The notes under the pieces are model-generated. The model made no database searches and was not told the DNA's origin. It saw only the letters and a program-made list of their open reading frames with translations. A program made the translations under genes and the position numbers. 64,000 bases of DNA from Vicia villosa (lineage: Eukaryota > Streptophyta > Magnoliopsida > Fabales > Fabaceae): positions 15,260,930 through 15,324,929 of the forward strand of contig NC_081186.1 of NCBI RefSeq assembly GCF_029867415.1, written 5' to 3'. This document shows positions 23,102 through 34,719 of the stretch, piece after piece (within the stretch, counting starts at the first letter, position 1; every line of letters starts with the position of its first letter).

Positions 23102-23440
23102 AGGAACCGGTTCCCACCTAGGGACAACCCGGTTCCTGGTACAAAATACCAGAGAGGCAACATTTTGGAAAACTGGGAACCGGTTCCCACCTAGGGACAA
23201 CCCGGTTCCTGGTACAAAAACACAGAGAAAGGCCAAATTAGCACGCTGGGAACCGGTTCCCACCTAGGGACAACCTGGTTCCCCATACAAAAAGCCAGAG
23301 AGTCAAAAATTCAGGAAGCTGGGAACCGGTTCCCACCTAGGGACAACCCGGTTCCTGGTACAAAAACACAGAGAATGGCCATTTTGGATTGAGTGGGAAC
23401 CGGTTCCCGCCTGGGACAACCCGGTTCCCGACGTATAAAA
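23102..23440. repeat. five tandem units with GGAACCGGTTCC palindrome
   Basis: The unit is about 73 bp (starts near 23105, 23178, 23251, 23323, 23398). Each has GGGAACCGGTTCCC, then ACCTAGGGACAA, then CCCGGTTCC. The first palindrome can also pair with the trailing GGTTCC. The array is repeated at 55057-55400. Confidence 0.9.
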
Positions 23441-24273
23441 ACAGAATTTTGCACATTTTGGAACCTTAGAGCCATTCGCACTCAATCCAAAAACGTACCA
23501 ACTCGAGATTAATCACAAACAAACATCAAATATCGTGGTATACATGCATTCACACATCAAACTATCCACATGTCAACAATTATGCCAAGTGCGACGCGTC
23601 AAACAAAGCAAATATCAATCGAGAATATGGCATATGCATTTATACGAACACGTTGAGTACATCGCAAGCAACACAAATTATCAACAACAATTATACACAC
23701 AAAATCACCGACAAATCACAGATTCAAACACAAGTAACACAATTCATCATCAACGGATATCAATTACATGCAATGAACATCAATTCTAAACATAATCCAC
23801 ATGAACACGATCAATTCGAGCAAAAAATACGCAAATTCACCGATCAATCATCATCAATCATCCATTAATCAAGAACAAGAGGTAGATCTAGATTTGAATT
23901 CACATATAATCAACAATTAAGCACTTAATTCAAGGTTCAAGGCTTACCGGATGAAGATAACCGAAGCGCGAACACGAACACGATCACGATACGAACGCGA
24001 ACACGACACGAACTCGAAAACGAAATCCGGAATGAGGGAGAGAGAGAGGCGCGCCACTCTATATGGAGATAGGAAGAGAAATTCGAACTTTGATCCTTGA
24101 TTCCTCAATCCATGTTCTTGATCTTGATGAAATTTGATGAATATTGATGAAAGTTTTATGTAATTTGTGGTTTTGATCCAAGAGAATTGAGAGAGAATTG
24201 AGAGAATGTGTTGGTGAAGAATTGGTGAATTGAAATTGTGAGAGTTCTCCCTTTGATTTGTGAAGAGCAAAAT

Positions 24274-24282
24274 GTTTATATA
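24274..24282 (-). promoter_or_regulatory. TATA box of M1 left LTR
   Basis: Minus strand TATATAAAC in CAATATATAAACATTTTGC, with a purine/pyrimidine-rich leader downstream. The equivalent in the right LTR is at 56234-56242. Confidence 0.55.
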
Positions 24283-25191
24283 TTGTCAACGCAAAATGTC
24301 CAAATTGCCCTCGGTGCGTCTCATTTTGGCTCGTTTTTAAGGAAACTCGGTTCGGCTCTGAATTCCAAAACGAAACTAATGCCACTGTGAAGATGACCAA
24401 ATTCTTGACTCGTCGCCGCGAGAATCGTCTCAATCCGATAAACGATGAAGAAAATACGCGCGTTTGAATGGCGAGAAACGCCGATTCATCTGGTGCGACT
24501 GTGCAGAATTTTGTGAGTACCGCTCAAAGAACTCGATGAAACCCTATCTTCGGCTCAAAATCTGAACGGGCATGTGTGACGAAGAAACGAAGCTAACGAA
24601 ATTTCCGAGAAAATGCCGCCGGAATGGACTTCATACGATAAAAATCGAAGAAGTTATGAATTTTCAAACTCGGCGCGACATACTCGAAAACACACTTTTT
24701 ACCGAAACAACGCGACGATCCTTAAAATTCTGGGAATTTTCCGTACATAATTGGCCTTCGGTCCGAACATATGAAATCTTGGTAATGATGGTACGGAGCT
24801 CCAGTTAAATTTTCAAGTGAATCCGATGAGCGGATTGGGAGATATGAAATTTCCGAGGTCCGAAACCCTACATTCAGCATTGTTTTTCACTATGAAACCT
24901 CAAGTAATTTGCAAATCTGGCAACCTTCCTCAAAGAATTGGCTTCCGAGCCGAACACGAAAGTTGTAGATATCGTCGAAATAATCAAGACCACGCGAGAA
25001 CTTAGCTCATATCACCTTCCAAATATGACATGCGAATTTTCTCGTATTTCCACTGTTTAAACCATTTTTCACGCCTTTCTTCTTAAACCCATGAAAACTC
25101 TTTATTATTTTTCTTCGATTTTAGAATGACGAAATAAACGTCATTATTAACTTATAGCTCCAATAAAGAGGGCAAATTTTGGGGTGCAACA

Positions 25192-25208
25192 GCTGCCCCT
25201 ATTCAAAC
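25192..25208 (-). other. M1 polypurine tract
   Basis: Minus strand GAATAGGGGCAGC directly precedes the LTR start TGTTGCACCCC. M2 has the near-identical AAATAGGGGCAGC at the same place, and T1 has AAATAGGGGCATC. Confidence 0.75.
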
Positions 25209-25447
25209 TTCTTGAACCTGACGAGTGAGAAACGAAGGTTTCGAACCGTTGAGGTGGAAGGAGATTGAATACCAGAATGAACTCGAAAATTTGCACTCTT
25301 GATCAATAGAAGATTCCGTCTTGTAATAAGAAGGAATGTACCACCCCGCAGGCAGGGAGAAAAAACTTCGATTGATCCGGATAATAAATATGCTCCAACT
25401 TGTGATAAGAAGGAACGGGCACTCACAGGCAGGGGAAACACTTCAAA
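25209..25447 (-). other. M1 3' UTR next to the purine tract
   Basis: No gene is present. Short fragments of the hairpin array unit (CGATTGATCCGGAT and similar) appear from about 25370. Confidence 0.5.
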
Positions 25448-26236
25448 TGATCTGGGCATCAAGAGAAGGAACATCTCGACTGATCTGAGTATCAGGCGTA
25501 GCAGGTGTCTCCGAACTTGCATCGGGATAGATGTCTTAAGTCGATCTGGGAATCGAAGGAGATACATCGGTTGATCTGAACATCAACGGGTAATAAGTAT
25601 CTCTGATCTGGGAATCTGGGCAGACATCTCTTCTGATGCAATTAAATCATCAGGTAGATATTCCTACTAATCTGGGAATTTGCGGCTAGCTCCTTCGTAA
25701 GACCACGGGGATCCGGAGGCGGCTCCTTCAACTGAACTGGGAATCAGGATAGGAACAATATCTCTTCCGAACTGTGTACGCCGGGGAAAGAATGCCTTTA
25801 AACTGATCTGGACATGATGCCAGAAAATAAGTAGGACAATCTTCATCTAAAAGACAAAGTCGATCAGGCAAACATCTCCATCTAATCTGATGATATCAGT
25901 GGCTTGCTCCTTGGTAAGACCTTGAGAGATCCGGAGGCGGTTCCTTCAACTAATCTGAATCTGAATATTAGGATAGGAACAGATGTTTCTTCCGAACTGT
26001 GTACGCCGGGTAAAGAAAACGTCCTCAAATGATGGTTAGGCATCAGGACTGGGCAAACGAGTTTCTTCTTCTGAACGAACTAAATCGTCAGGGAGTAGAT
26101 ATTTCCAACTGATCTGATGTATCAGAGGGCTTGCTCCTTCGGAAGATCTTGGGAGATCTGGAGGCGGTTCCTTCAACTGAAAGTCTGATTTATCAGGAAT
26201 AGGAACAAATATCTTCCACCGATCTGGGGGCATCGG
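25448..26236. repeat. M1 3' UTR hairpin array
   Basis: These are irregular repeats of a short hairpin whose loop is mostly CTGGGA-like and whose stem varies. Stems are CTGAT/ATCAG (25480-25495, 26109-26125), TCGAT/ATCGA (25541-25556), TTGAT/ATCAA (25571-25586), CTAAT/ATTAG (25950-25971), TGATG/CATCA (26030-26045) and CCGAT/ATCGG (26219-26236). Repeated linkers such as 'ttcaactgatctg', 'gaggcggttcctt' and 'gtgtacgccggg' show a shared tandem origin. Confidence 0.8.
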
Positions 26237-26555
26237 GAATAGGAATGTCTTTGAACTGATCTGAGCTATGCCAGAAAATAAGTAGAACAATCCTCTTCTG
26301 ATTCAAAACATCAGGATAAGCGCCTGTAATGACTAGGCGAGTTGCTCTTTAGGGAACATTTAACTCTGGATAACTTTCCTGCAGAAAGAAACAGATGTGA
26401 TATGATTTATGCATGATGCATGTATGAATGTATATGGAATAGCGTTTTCGAAAGGAAGACACTGTACGCTTTAGAGAATGCAATGCAAATGATGCATGAT
26501 TCGAACGTTGCTTAGGGAAACAACGGATGAGCACTGAATTGCTGAAGAAGTCCTG
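26237..26555 (-). other. M1 3' UTR, no gene seen
   Basis: No ORF or clear repeat is seen, apart from the tail of the array at the left and ATGCATG/ATGATGCATG motifs near 26410-26500. Confidence 0.5.
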
Positions 26556-27340
26556 GAGAGAGTATAGAACTCTGCGGGGAGGACAAGATGAGTGACCAGG
26601 GGTCACAAACTGCGAGCTGGCAATGATGGATCAGAAATCTGCTAGAGATGATCAAATTTGGATGCGAGCTCTGCTTGGGGAATGAAATCCTGCTTGGGGA
26701 TATGAACATCCCGATTAACTGCTTAGGGAATACCCTTGCAACTTCACTAGAGAAGCAAATTCTCGACATTCTGGGGATGTGGAGATAAGAGCAAGTCGTG
26801 GAAATAACTCTGATGAGGAGTGACCAACTTGCTTGTATAGGACGCATTCCGCTGGGGAAGTCCTAGATGAGAACAGATCCTGCTGAGGATGCAAATGAAT
26901 CTCTGTTGAGGAAAGAAACTCAGTGGGGAAGATGAATACTTCTGCAAAGCGAGCTGCTGGGGATATGAGAGATCCGCTGGGGATAAGGAACTTAGCATAA
27001 GAACCTTCTGTTAAGGCAATTCCACTGGGGAAAAGATGACTCTCTTGGGGAAAACAGGTCAATCTGTTGGGGAGAGAAAGCCCTCTACTGGGGAAAATGA
27101 GGCATTCAGGCAAGGAACCTCATTAAGAGCTTGCCGGGGAATCAAATACCATCCAATCATGACTCAACTGGGGAGAAGACATTCCGCCGGGGAATAAGAC
27201 TTCTGGAACATAGAGAATGCATCAAGATGTGTTTTGATGAGGATATGAGAACCTTGGAACAAAGAAAGTCTCATCCAGATATACTCAGCTGGGGAATGAG
27301 AATCTCTCGTTAGGATGCACTCGGCTGGGGAGTGAGAATC
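26556..27340. repeat. irregular CTGGGGAA repeats in M1 3' UTR
   Basis: More than twenty copies of GCTGGGGAA or variants are spaced 20-45 bp apart, often followed by ATGAGAA or GATGA. The ORFs read here are side effects of the repeat. Confidence 0.75.
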
Positions 27341-27882
27341 TCTCATAGCTATGTCCGCCAATATGCTGTTGCGAAGCGCTTGCAAGGACGTACCTGCGAG
27401 ACAAGCAAATGAAAAATGCCCCAGGATATAGCATGGCATCTTGGCCTGCCCTCCTGGTCACACAATACTTTGATGTAATTTCAAAGATTTCATCATTTCT
27501 AATCATATATTGTAAAAGCAATGCAGTTTTCATATGCAAAGTTTAACATAAATCCAGGACATTTTATGCGAACAAAACAGTAAAAGAAAACAGTTGTTTA
27601 AGATAAAGAGGTTCTTATTAATTGCGAACAGAGTGCTCGTAAAAGAGCGAACACATTTCAGAAGTAGTTCCTAGTAAGAGGTAACTACACATTTATTGAG
27701 TACAAGAGAAATGGCAATGTGAAAACGGATATCCATTGATTCCGATCCCGCTATCACTTTTATAACCTTGACGTTCTCATCTCCTTGCTTTGGAAGACCG
27801 TACTCATTAGGATTGATCACTGCCCGATCTGATAACGGATTGGTGTGACATCACCGAACTTGTGGACCCGACGGTGTTTGTG
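27341..27882 (-). other. M1 3' UTR, no gene seen
   Basis: Non-coding, AT-rich. I see nothing beyond short direct repeats. Confidence 0.45.
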
Positions 27883-28070
27883 AGCGCCTTTAGGGATTTG
27901 AGTTGCCAGGTGCAAACTCAAGAACACGGAGTCTTGCTTATCCCTCAGTCGGGAGCCCTAAACAAAGTGATTGGATGTTGTGAATGCTTTAGGGATTTGA
28001 GCTGCCAGGTGCAAACTCAAGAACACGGAGTCTTGCTTATCCCTCGGTCGGGAGCCCGAAGCATGTATGA
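27883..28070. repeat. two-copy repeat in M1 3' UTR
   Basis: Two copies of a block containing TTTAGGGATTTGAG, CAGGTGCAAACTCAAG and GTCTTGCTTATCCCTC...GGGAGCCC. A related two-copy block sits in M2 at about 39410-39500 and 39655-39740. Confidence 0.8.
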
Positions 28071-28247
28071 AGAGTGATTGCCAAGGTGGCATGCAAGATG
28101 TAGTCATTCGCTTTTGTCCCTTTTTTGCCTAAGCCGCCCTTTCGGGTTTTCAACTTAGCGGGTATATTTGTTTCTTTTTCATTCTTTTGCCTGATTCATT
28201 TTCTTTTTCTTTTTTTTTCTTCTTTTTACTTTCTTTTTTTATCAGGT

Positions 28248-29987
28248 CTATGCGAAGTATTTTTTGACTACATCCGCGTTCATAGGGTGCGGAAAGTTCT
28301 CGCCATCCATCGTTGCAAGCATCATGGCACCGCCAGAGAACACTTTCTGAACAACAAAGGGGCCTTCATACGTCGGAGTCCACTTGCCTCGAGGATCACC
28401 TTGAGGAAGAATGATTCTTTCGAGCACCAGATCACCTGGTTTGTAGCTTTGGGGTCGCACCCGCTTGTCGAAAGCTTTTCTCATCTTCTTTTGGTATACC
28501 TGACCATGTCCAATAGCCGCTAAGCGTTTCTCGTCAATGAGGTTCAACTGATCCATCCGATTCTGTACCCATTCTGACTCATCAAGCTCGACATCTTTCA
28601 TAATCCTCAGGGAAGGGATCTCAACTTCAACTGGCAATACCGCTTCCATGCCGTAAACAAGTGAGAAAGGAGTTGCCCCAGTCGATGTACGCACAGAGGT
28701 GCGATAACCATGCAAAGCAAAAGGGAGCATCTCGTGCCAATCTCGGTAGGTCACTACCATCTTCTGCACAATCTTCTTAATGTTCTTGTTGGCCGCTTCG
28801 ACAGCGCCATTCATCTTTGGGCGATACGGAGAAGAGTTGTGATGCTTGATCTTGAAGGACTCACAATGCTCCTTCACCAACTTGTTATTGAGATTTGATC
28901 CATTATCCGTAATGATCTTTTCAGGAATCCCATAACGAAAGATTATGTTGTGCTTGATAAAACGAGTAATCACTTGCTTGGTAAAATTCGCATAAGATGC
29001 GGCCTCAACCCACTTGGTGAAGTAATCGATGGCAACCAAAATGAAGCGATGTCCATTAGAGGCAGTAGGCTTAATCTCTCCAATCATATCAATGCCCCAC
29101 ATTGCAAAAGGCCACGGAGAAGTCAAAACATTCAAAGGCACAGGCGGCACGTGCACTTTATCAGCATAGATCTGGCACTTGTGACAAATTCTGACATGGT
29201 TATGACAATCAGTTTCCATAGTGGACCAATAGTAACCAGCCCTCAAGATCTTCTTAGCCATCGTATGCCCACTTGAATGGGTACCAAACTCACCTTCGTG
29301 CATTTCCTCTATGATTTTCGAAGCTTCTTCCTTCACGACACATCGGAGTAACACACCGTCATGATGTCTCTTATACAATACACCACCGTTGAGGTAAAAC
29401 TTAGCTGCAAATCTTCTCAGAAACTTCTTATCAGTCACCGACGCTTCGGGAGGATACTCTTGAGTTTCGAGGAACTTTTTGATATCATGATACCATGGAT
29501 TACCATCTAATTCGACATCAGCTTCAAAGCAAAATGCAGGTTCATCTAACCTGTTAATGGTGATATTAGGCGCTTCATTGGCCCATTTCACTTTGAACAT
29601 GGAAGCCAAAGTAGCGAGAGCATCAGCAAGATTGTTCTCTTCTCTAGAAATATGCTCGAATGTGATCTCATCAAAGTATGGAATGAGTCTCATCACATGC
29701 TCCCTGTACGGAATCAGATTCTGATGGCGAGTTTCCCAATCTCCATTGATCTGGCTAATGACAAGATTGGAATCCCCATAAACCTTCAAGTACTTGATTC
29801 GCAAATCGATCGCAGCTTCGATACCATAGATGCAAGCTTCATACTCAGCCATGTTATTAGTGCAATCAAAACAGATTCTAGATGTAAACGGAATATGAAA
29901 ACCTGATGGAGAAGTAATTACAACTCCAACACTGTTCCCGAGTGCATTAGAGGCACCATCAAACACGAGCGTCCATCGCGATCCTGG
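28248..29987 (-). pseudogene. M1 pol, C-terminal part: second RNase H and integrase
   Basis: The frame begins at the M2 insertion point. On the minus strand it opens with the second, Tat-type RNase H (WTLVFDGASN, with NNMAEYEA further on). The integrase zinc finger H-H-C-C follows (HEGEFGTH...CHKC). The catalytic core keeps all three acidic residues (VAIDYFTKW, IITDNGSN, AVEAANKN). A basic C-terminal domain ends at TTA near 28248. There are no internal stops. This is the continuation of 46725-48425, and the frame joins exactly with one CCTGG removed. The domain looks functional in sequence, but M2 cuts it from its N-terminal half. Confidence 0.85.
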
Positions 29988-30645
29988 TGTCGCACGCTCG
30001 CGAAAAATGAACAGAGTCGCCACCAATATATTTATCCCATAAGGGAAAGGAATATCAGAAAACCTAACAAAGGAAGGAACAGGGTCTTGCGACCAGAGAA
30101 TCAAGGTACGGGAGTCGGTTACGCAAGGGGAAGGTGCTAGCACCCCTCACGCCCATCGTACTCGATGGTATCCACCTATGTTTGTTTCTATCTAAAGGGT
30201 GTATACTATGTCTATGTCTAAATGCGAAATGAATGCAAAATGTAGGGAAAATAAAGAATTGTACTCGCACGGGCCCTACCCCGCTGCCTACGTATCCTTT
30301 TCAGGAATCAGAGTTACCGTAGCTCGGCTAAAGATTTTCTGTTTGTTTTTGTGTTTTTTAGTTGGGCGGCGTTAACGCTCGCGCTCTTGCATAAGGGATC
30401 ACCTAGGATGCAATGGAGCGGAGATAACTTGCCCTTAGAAAGGAGAAAAAGAGATTGGTTTGTATCTTTTAAGGGTAATTCCATGATGACGAGAACCCAC
30501 TACAAGGTCTCGCATCACTTCCTTACTTTGTGTTAAATCTGACCATTTATTAGTGTTTTTTGAAGTGTTTTTGGTTGGTTTTTTTTTTAAGGGGATTTCA
30601 TTTGTGATTTAGATCATACCAAAAAGAGTTTTGTTTTGCATATTT

Positions 30646-30928
30646 AGAGAATGCACATCGGGGCCTACGCCACGATCGTTTCTCTAAACAACGGTTAAGA
30701 AATACATCGAGGTTTCACACCTCAATCATTTCTTCTCCGCTAAGTAAAGGAGATACAAAAAGAGTTTTTTATGAATATTTAGAGAATGCACATCGGGGCC
30801 TACGCCACGATCGTTTCTCTAAATAACGGTTAAGAAATACACCGAGGCTTCACACCTCAACCATTTCTTCTCCGCTAAGTAGGAAAGAACATACATCGGG
30901 GCCTACACCCCAATCATTTCCTTCCTAC
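30646..30928. repeat. five nested hairpins in M2 LTR
   Basis: Units alternate. One has arms AGAGAA/TTCTCT around CGGGGCCTACGCC. The next has arms AAGAAAT/ATTTCTT around GAGGTTTCACACCTC. The pair is repeated once, and a fifth unit has arms TAGGAA/TTCCTA around GGGGCCTACACCCC. The right LTR has the same cluster at about 42951-43233. Confidence 0.8.
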
Positions 30929-32795
30929 TATGAAATATAGTAACGGTATGATCTTCATCGATTTTTATTAAGTGTTTTAAAAGTCGAAAGGGAAAAGAAT
31001 GAAGGAAGGGAACTATTTCTAAATCTAGTCTAAGTTGTCTACACAAGGGAATTAAAATGATAAACTATACAATTTATTAACAACAAAAACTATACATGGA
31101 ATAGGTAAAAGAAAAATCAATATGCGACAAATAAAATTGAGAACTATAACAAACAAACGCTATTCACAAGCACACATACATCTATTAATTCTATACAAAA
31201 AACGAGACTAAAAAAAGTTCCTAATTCTATTAGAGAATTACTTACAAAGAAATATTAACTAAGAAAATTCAAGTGTATTGTGAAGAAAAACTTATTAAGA
31301 AAAATTAACAAAACCGTGACTGTTATTTACACACTCTAAAGTACCTAAAACCATTTTTTATGTATTTTTTATTCGAGTAAAAAGAATTATAAGGCAACAA
31401 TTAAAAGAAAACGAAAATAAAATCTACAATCTAGACAGCAGGGGGGTGCAACAAGAGTTTTACAATGAACTAAAACTATGTTATAGGCTAAAACCGGGCC
31501 CAAAACAGGGGGTGGCAAGAGCAGTAGTAATCAGGCCCAGCTACAAGGGGTGGGGAGGCATCGTCAAAAGTGGGGTGCGGTCCAGAAAGACAAAAGGGCC
31601 CAGCAATTCGTAGCCCAAACTGCACTACCTACTTGTTCCACTTATTTCATTCATTATTTGCTCAGCATGTTAATATTATTTAGACTATGGTTGAATTAAA
31701 ATGTGGCACTCAAGTAACATGTAAACACTGCATCAATTGGTCATGGTGGAATCTTAAGTCACTAATGACAAAATAGAAAACGGACCAACCATATGCTGAC
31801 ACGCCATATTCTAATCATTTACTACAAGACAAAATGAACTACAATTTGGGAGAGTAAACCAATAGCATGCTGCCACACACGCGCCTGGGGGGAAATATTT
31901 TCAAAAGAAACAGACGCCGGAGCACCGCTCCGGCCGTCTTCTCCGGCGAGGCTCGCGGCGGAGCTGACCGTATTTTTTCCAGAAATTGATAAGGCTTATA
32001 CCTTTCGAATCGGAACCTCGAGCCAATCATAGATCTATCACTAGTTTTCTTTGATTCTTGCTCTAACATCCTAATCGATCCACGTTTCTAAACCCTAACG
32101 TTATGAAGACTCCATGAAAACGCAAGAATCACACGTTATACCAATCCTTATGCTACTCAGGGATCAAACACATGAGTTAAACGTTCAAGAAGCCATTAAT
32201 CTATGTAAGATAAAGCATTCAGAGACTTGCAAGCAAATGCATCACGCAACAAACAGTTCCTTTATTCATACTACATGCTCATATATGGTGAAGATGCTGA
32301 GGAGTTTGAGTTACGTACCTGTTTGAAGCTTTGATTCGGAGGATGATGGCGAAGTTCTGCAAGCTTTGTAGTTCCCCACAAGTTTGCGAGATCAGGTCCT
32401 TCGCCTTGTTAATACGTATTTTGACTTCAAACCTCGGCCACACTATGGTTGATAGAAGCACTCCGATTCAGAAACGATGGAAGTGATGATGATCGGTGCG
32501 AAGGTTGAATCAAGGAGCTTCAGATTGCCATTAGCTCTGGAGGTGCTATGGTGGTGATGATTGAAAGATGAGGGAGGTTTAATGGTGGTGCTGTGGTGTT
32601 GATAATGGTGGTTGAAGTTGAAGAACGGTGGAGGTTGATGGTTGTTGGCGGCTGAAGATGCAAAACGGTGGAGTTTGTTACGATTTGTAACAAACTTTTG
32701 GATGTGAGTGATGGAAGAGAGAAAGAAATCCGAGAGAGAAGAGAGTGAACTGAAAAAAAATGAGTGTCTCTTTTTGAGTTGTGAATGGTTTCGAT

Positions 32796-32805
32796 ACTTA
32801 TATGC
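32796..32805 (-). promoter_or_regulatory. TATA box of M2 left LTR
   Basis: Minus strand GCATATAAGT, followed by an AG-rich leader. It is the best TATA candidate in the U3-like part, and the right LTR has the same. Confidence 0.45.
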
Positions 32806-34419
32806 TGGTGTATACGGTTTATGGTGAGGGTGAGTGTAGTGTAGTATTTGCATGGAGATTCACTTACTCATGCATGCTGCTACAGCAGGAAGGCATAAAT
32901 GCCTTTAGCTAACATGCCCGAGTAGCATACTTCGCGCCTCTTTAAAATGCTGACCGCTTGCCCAACTGATAACCTCTTGATTTCATTACAAAGATGGCAT
33001 GTAATAGAACAAGGTTGGTGTTGGAAAAGTCTTGAGAGAATGTTTGGAAGTGGGAGAGAGATGACTTGAAACTCGCTGCACTACCATTGCTATGCCTTGC
33101 CTGCGTGTGACCTGGATTTGGCTTGCATTCTCGGCCAAAACATGACTTGGTGAGGGCACCACTTTGAATGCCTCTCTCTTGACCCATGCGTGTCTGAACT
33201 CAGTGATCTTGGATCCATTAGGTAGATATCACGTCAAAGAGTCGTTAGAGACCAAGTTTGTCCAAAATGGATGCTTGTGGAAGAAGAAATGTGGACACAA
33301 ATTCGGCCCACCACGTGTTTGTGCAAATGTCAAGTCATGACTTGGAACTTTGGCTAGCCAGACGCGTGGCTTTGACTTTGCGAAAGGGTGACTTTGGAGC
33401 TTTGTAACTGATTCAATATTTGTCTAAATGACTTGATTCTTGCTTCATTGTGTAGAGGGCATGGCGGAGAATAGAATGATACCAAGTTTGCACTTATTGC
33501 ACTTTTGTAGAGCCTTAGAAATGGCTGGAGATTTGGCATGCCATGTGTTTGTTAAAATGTCAGGTCATGACCTGACTTGTGACCTGAATTGCGACTTGGT
33601 TCAAATGAGTTTTCAGAAACTTCTCACATCCATAACTCTTGATACAAGCTCAAAATAAAAAAATGTCCAACTACAAAGTTGTTCTCCTCCATGAGAGGAA
33701 CAACTTTGATGTTGGAAATTTTCCCAAAAAATGTCATTTGACACGTGGAAACCAGTGCTGAAGTGGACTGCTCATCATGATTCAAAGTATCAAAAAATTT
33801 CTAAGTGTTGAAAATTTTCCATTTTTGTCTTTTTTTCAATTTTGGCAACTTTTTGTCAAACTCCCGATTTTATCCATTCTTCGACTTTTCTTGACCGATT
33901 TTCCACCAAAAGTCAATATTTGAACAATTCTTCTGATTTTGACGCAAGAAGTCAACTGTTCCGATTTTCCCGCTTATTGATGGAATTCCCGATTTAATCT
34001 CTTCTAATCAAATCCAGTCAAACAAGCACATCCCTATAGTCAACCCGAAGGCTTCTCCCTCATAAAAATTCAATCCTGATTAAATGTTGACCAAAAAGTC
34101 AACTGGTTGACTTTGGTCAAAGAAAACCCTGATTTAGGAGATCAGACGATCTACAAGCTTGTACTTTTCAGCCAATACTCTGAATTGAGGTTGGGAGGAA
34201 CCCTAATCCGGGAGGACCTCAAGGAATCACAGAGCCACATGATTATACCTCAGCTTTCTTATTTTCTGATCAAAGCCTTTTTGCAAGTAGGGCTCTTCCT
34301 TGCTAACCTTTGATTAATACCAATGATATGAATGCATGGATATGGGCCATGACCTAAATGATGTATGCTATGAAATATGAGCCAAATAATTAAGGGTAGG
34401 ACAAATTTGGGGTATGACA

Positions 34420-34435
34420 GCTGCCCCTATTTAAT
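34420..34435 (-). other. M2 polypurine tract
   Basis: Minus strand AAATAGGGGCAGC directly precedes the LTR start TGTCATACCCC. Confidence 0.75.
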
Positions 34436-34719
34436 CGTCTTATACTCGAGGGTGAGATTGGCGCTAGCCTTTCGAATGCTCGAGATAGAAGAAGATTAAA
34501 TACCAAGACCTGAAATTTGTCCTGAGAAGATGGTATGGTTTTTATTCTTTGTTTTTGTTTTTGATATCTGCTGGGGAAAGAGAAATTTTGTTTTTCTGTT
34601 GGAAGAATTTACAGTGGGTAATGGGTTTGAATGGAGATAGCTTATAACGTGGTAGCGGTGCCGACACGGGGTTTTCAAAGAGAATGGTTGTATGAAACAA
34701 TGATCGAAAGAAAAAACCT

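Larger units (their letters stand above)
21296..25191 (-). repeat. M1 3' LTR (3896 bp)
   Basis: On the plus strand it runs TGTCGCTACCGCG ... TTTTGGGGTGCAACA. On the sense strand that is TGTTGCACCCC...GACA. It contains a five-unit GGTTCC palindrome array (23102-23440), a TATA box (24274-24282), the conserved CCATCG/CGATGG hairpin (21456-21471) and an internal primer-site-like motif (21317-21328). It matches the right LTR apart from the CACTA insertion. Confidence 0.92.
29988..34419 (-). repeat. M2 3' LTR (4432 bp)
   Basis: On the plus strand it runs TGTCGCACGCTCGCG ... TTTGGGGTATGACA. It contains the conserved CCATCG/CGATGG hairpin (30153-30168), an internal primer-site-like motif (30011-30022), a cluster of five hairpins (30646-30928) and a TATA box (32796-32805). 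Small ORFs in it are duplicated in the other LTR and are not convincing genes. Confidence 0.93.

Noticed and set aside
26512..27113. 132-aa and neighbouring Ser/Pro-rich ORFs
   Set aside because: They are products of CTGGGGAA repeats in the M1 3' UTR, open in several frames at once.
28248..30143. Integrase ORF beginning with MLAPSPCVTDS at 30143
   Set aside because: The first ~50 codons are M2 LTR read-in. The true pol frame enters at 29987.
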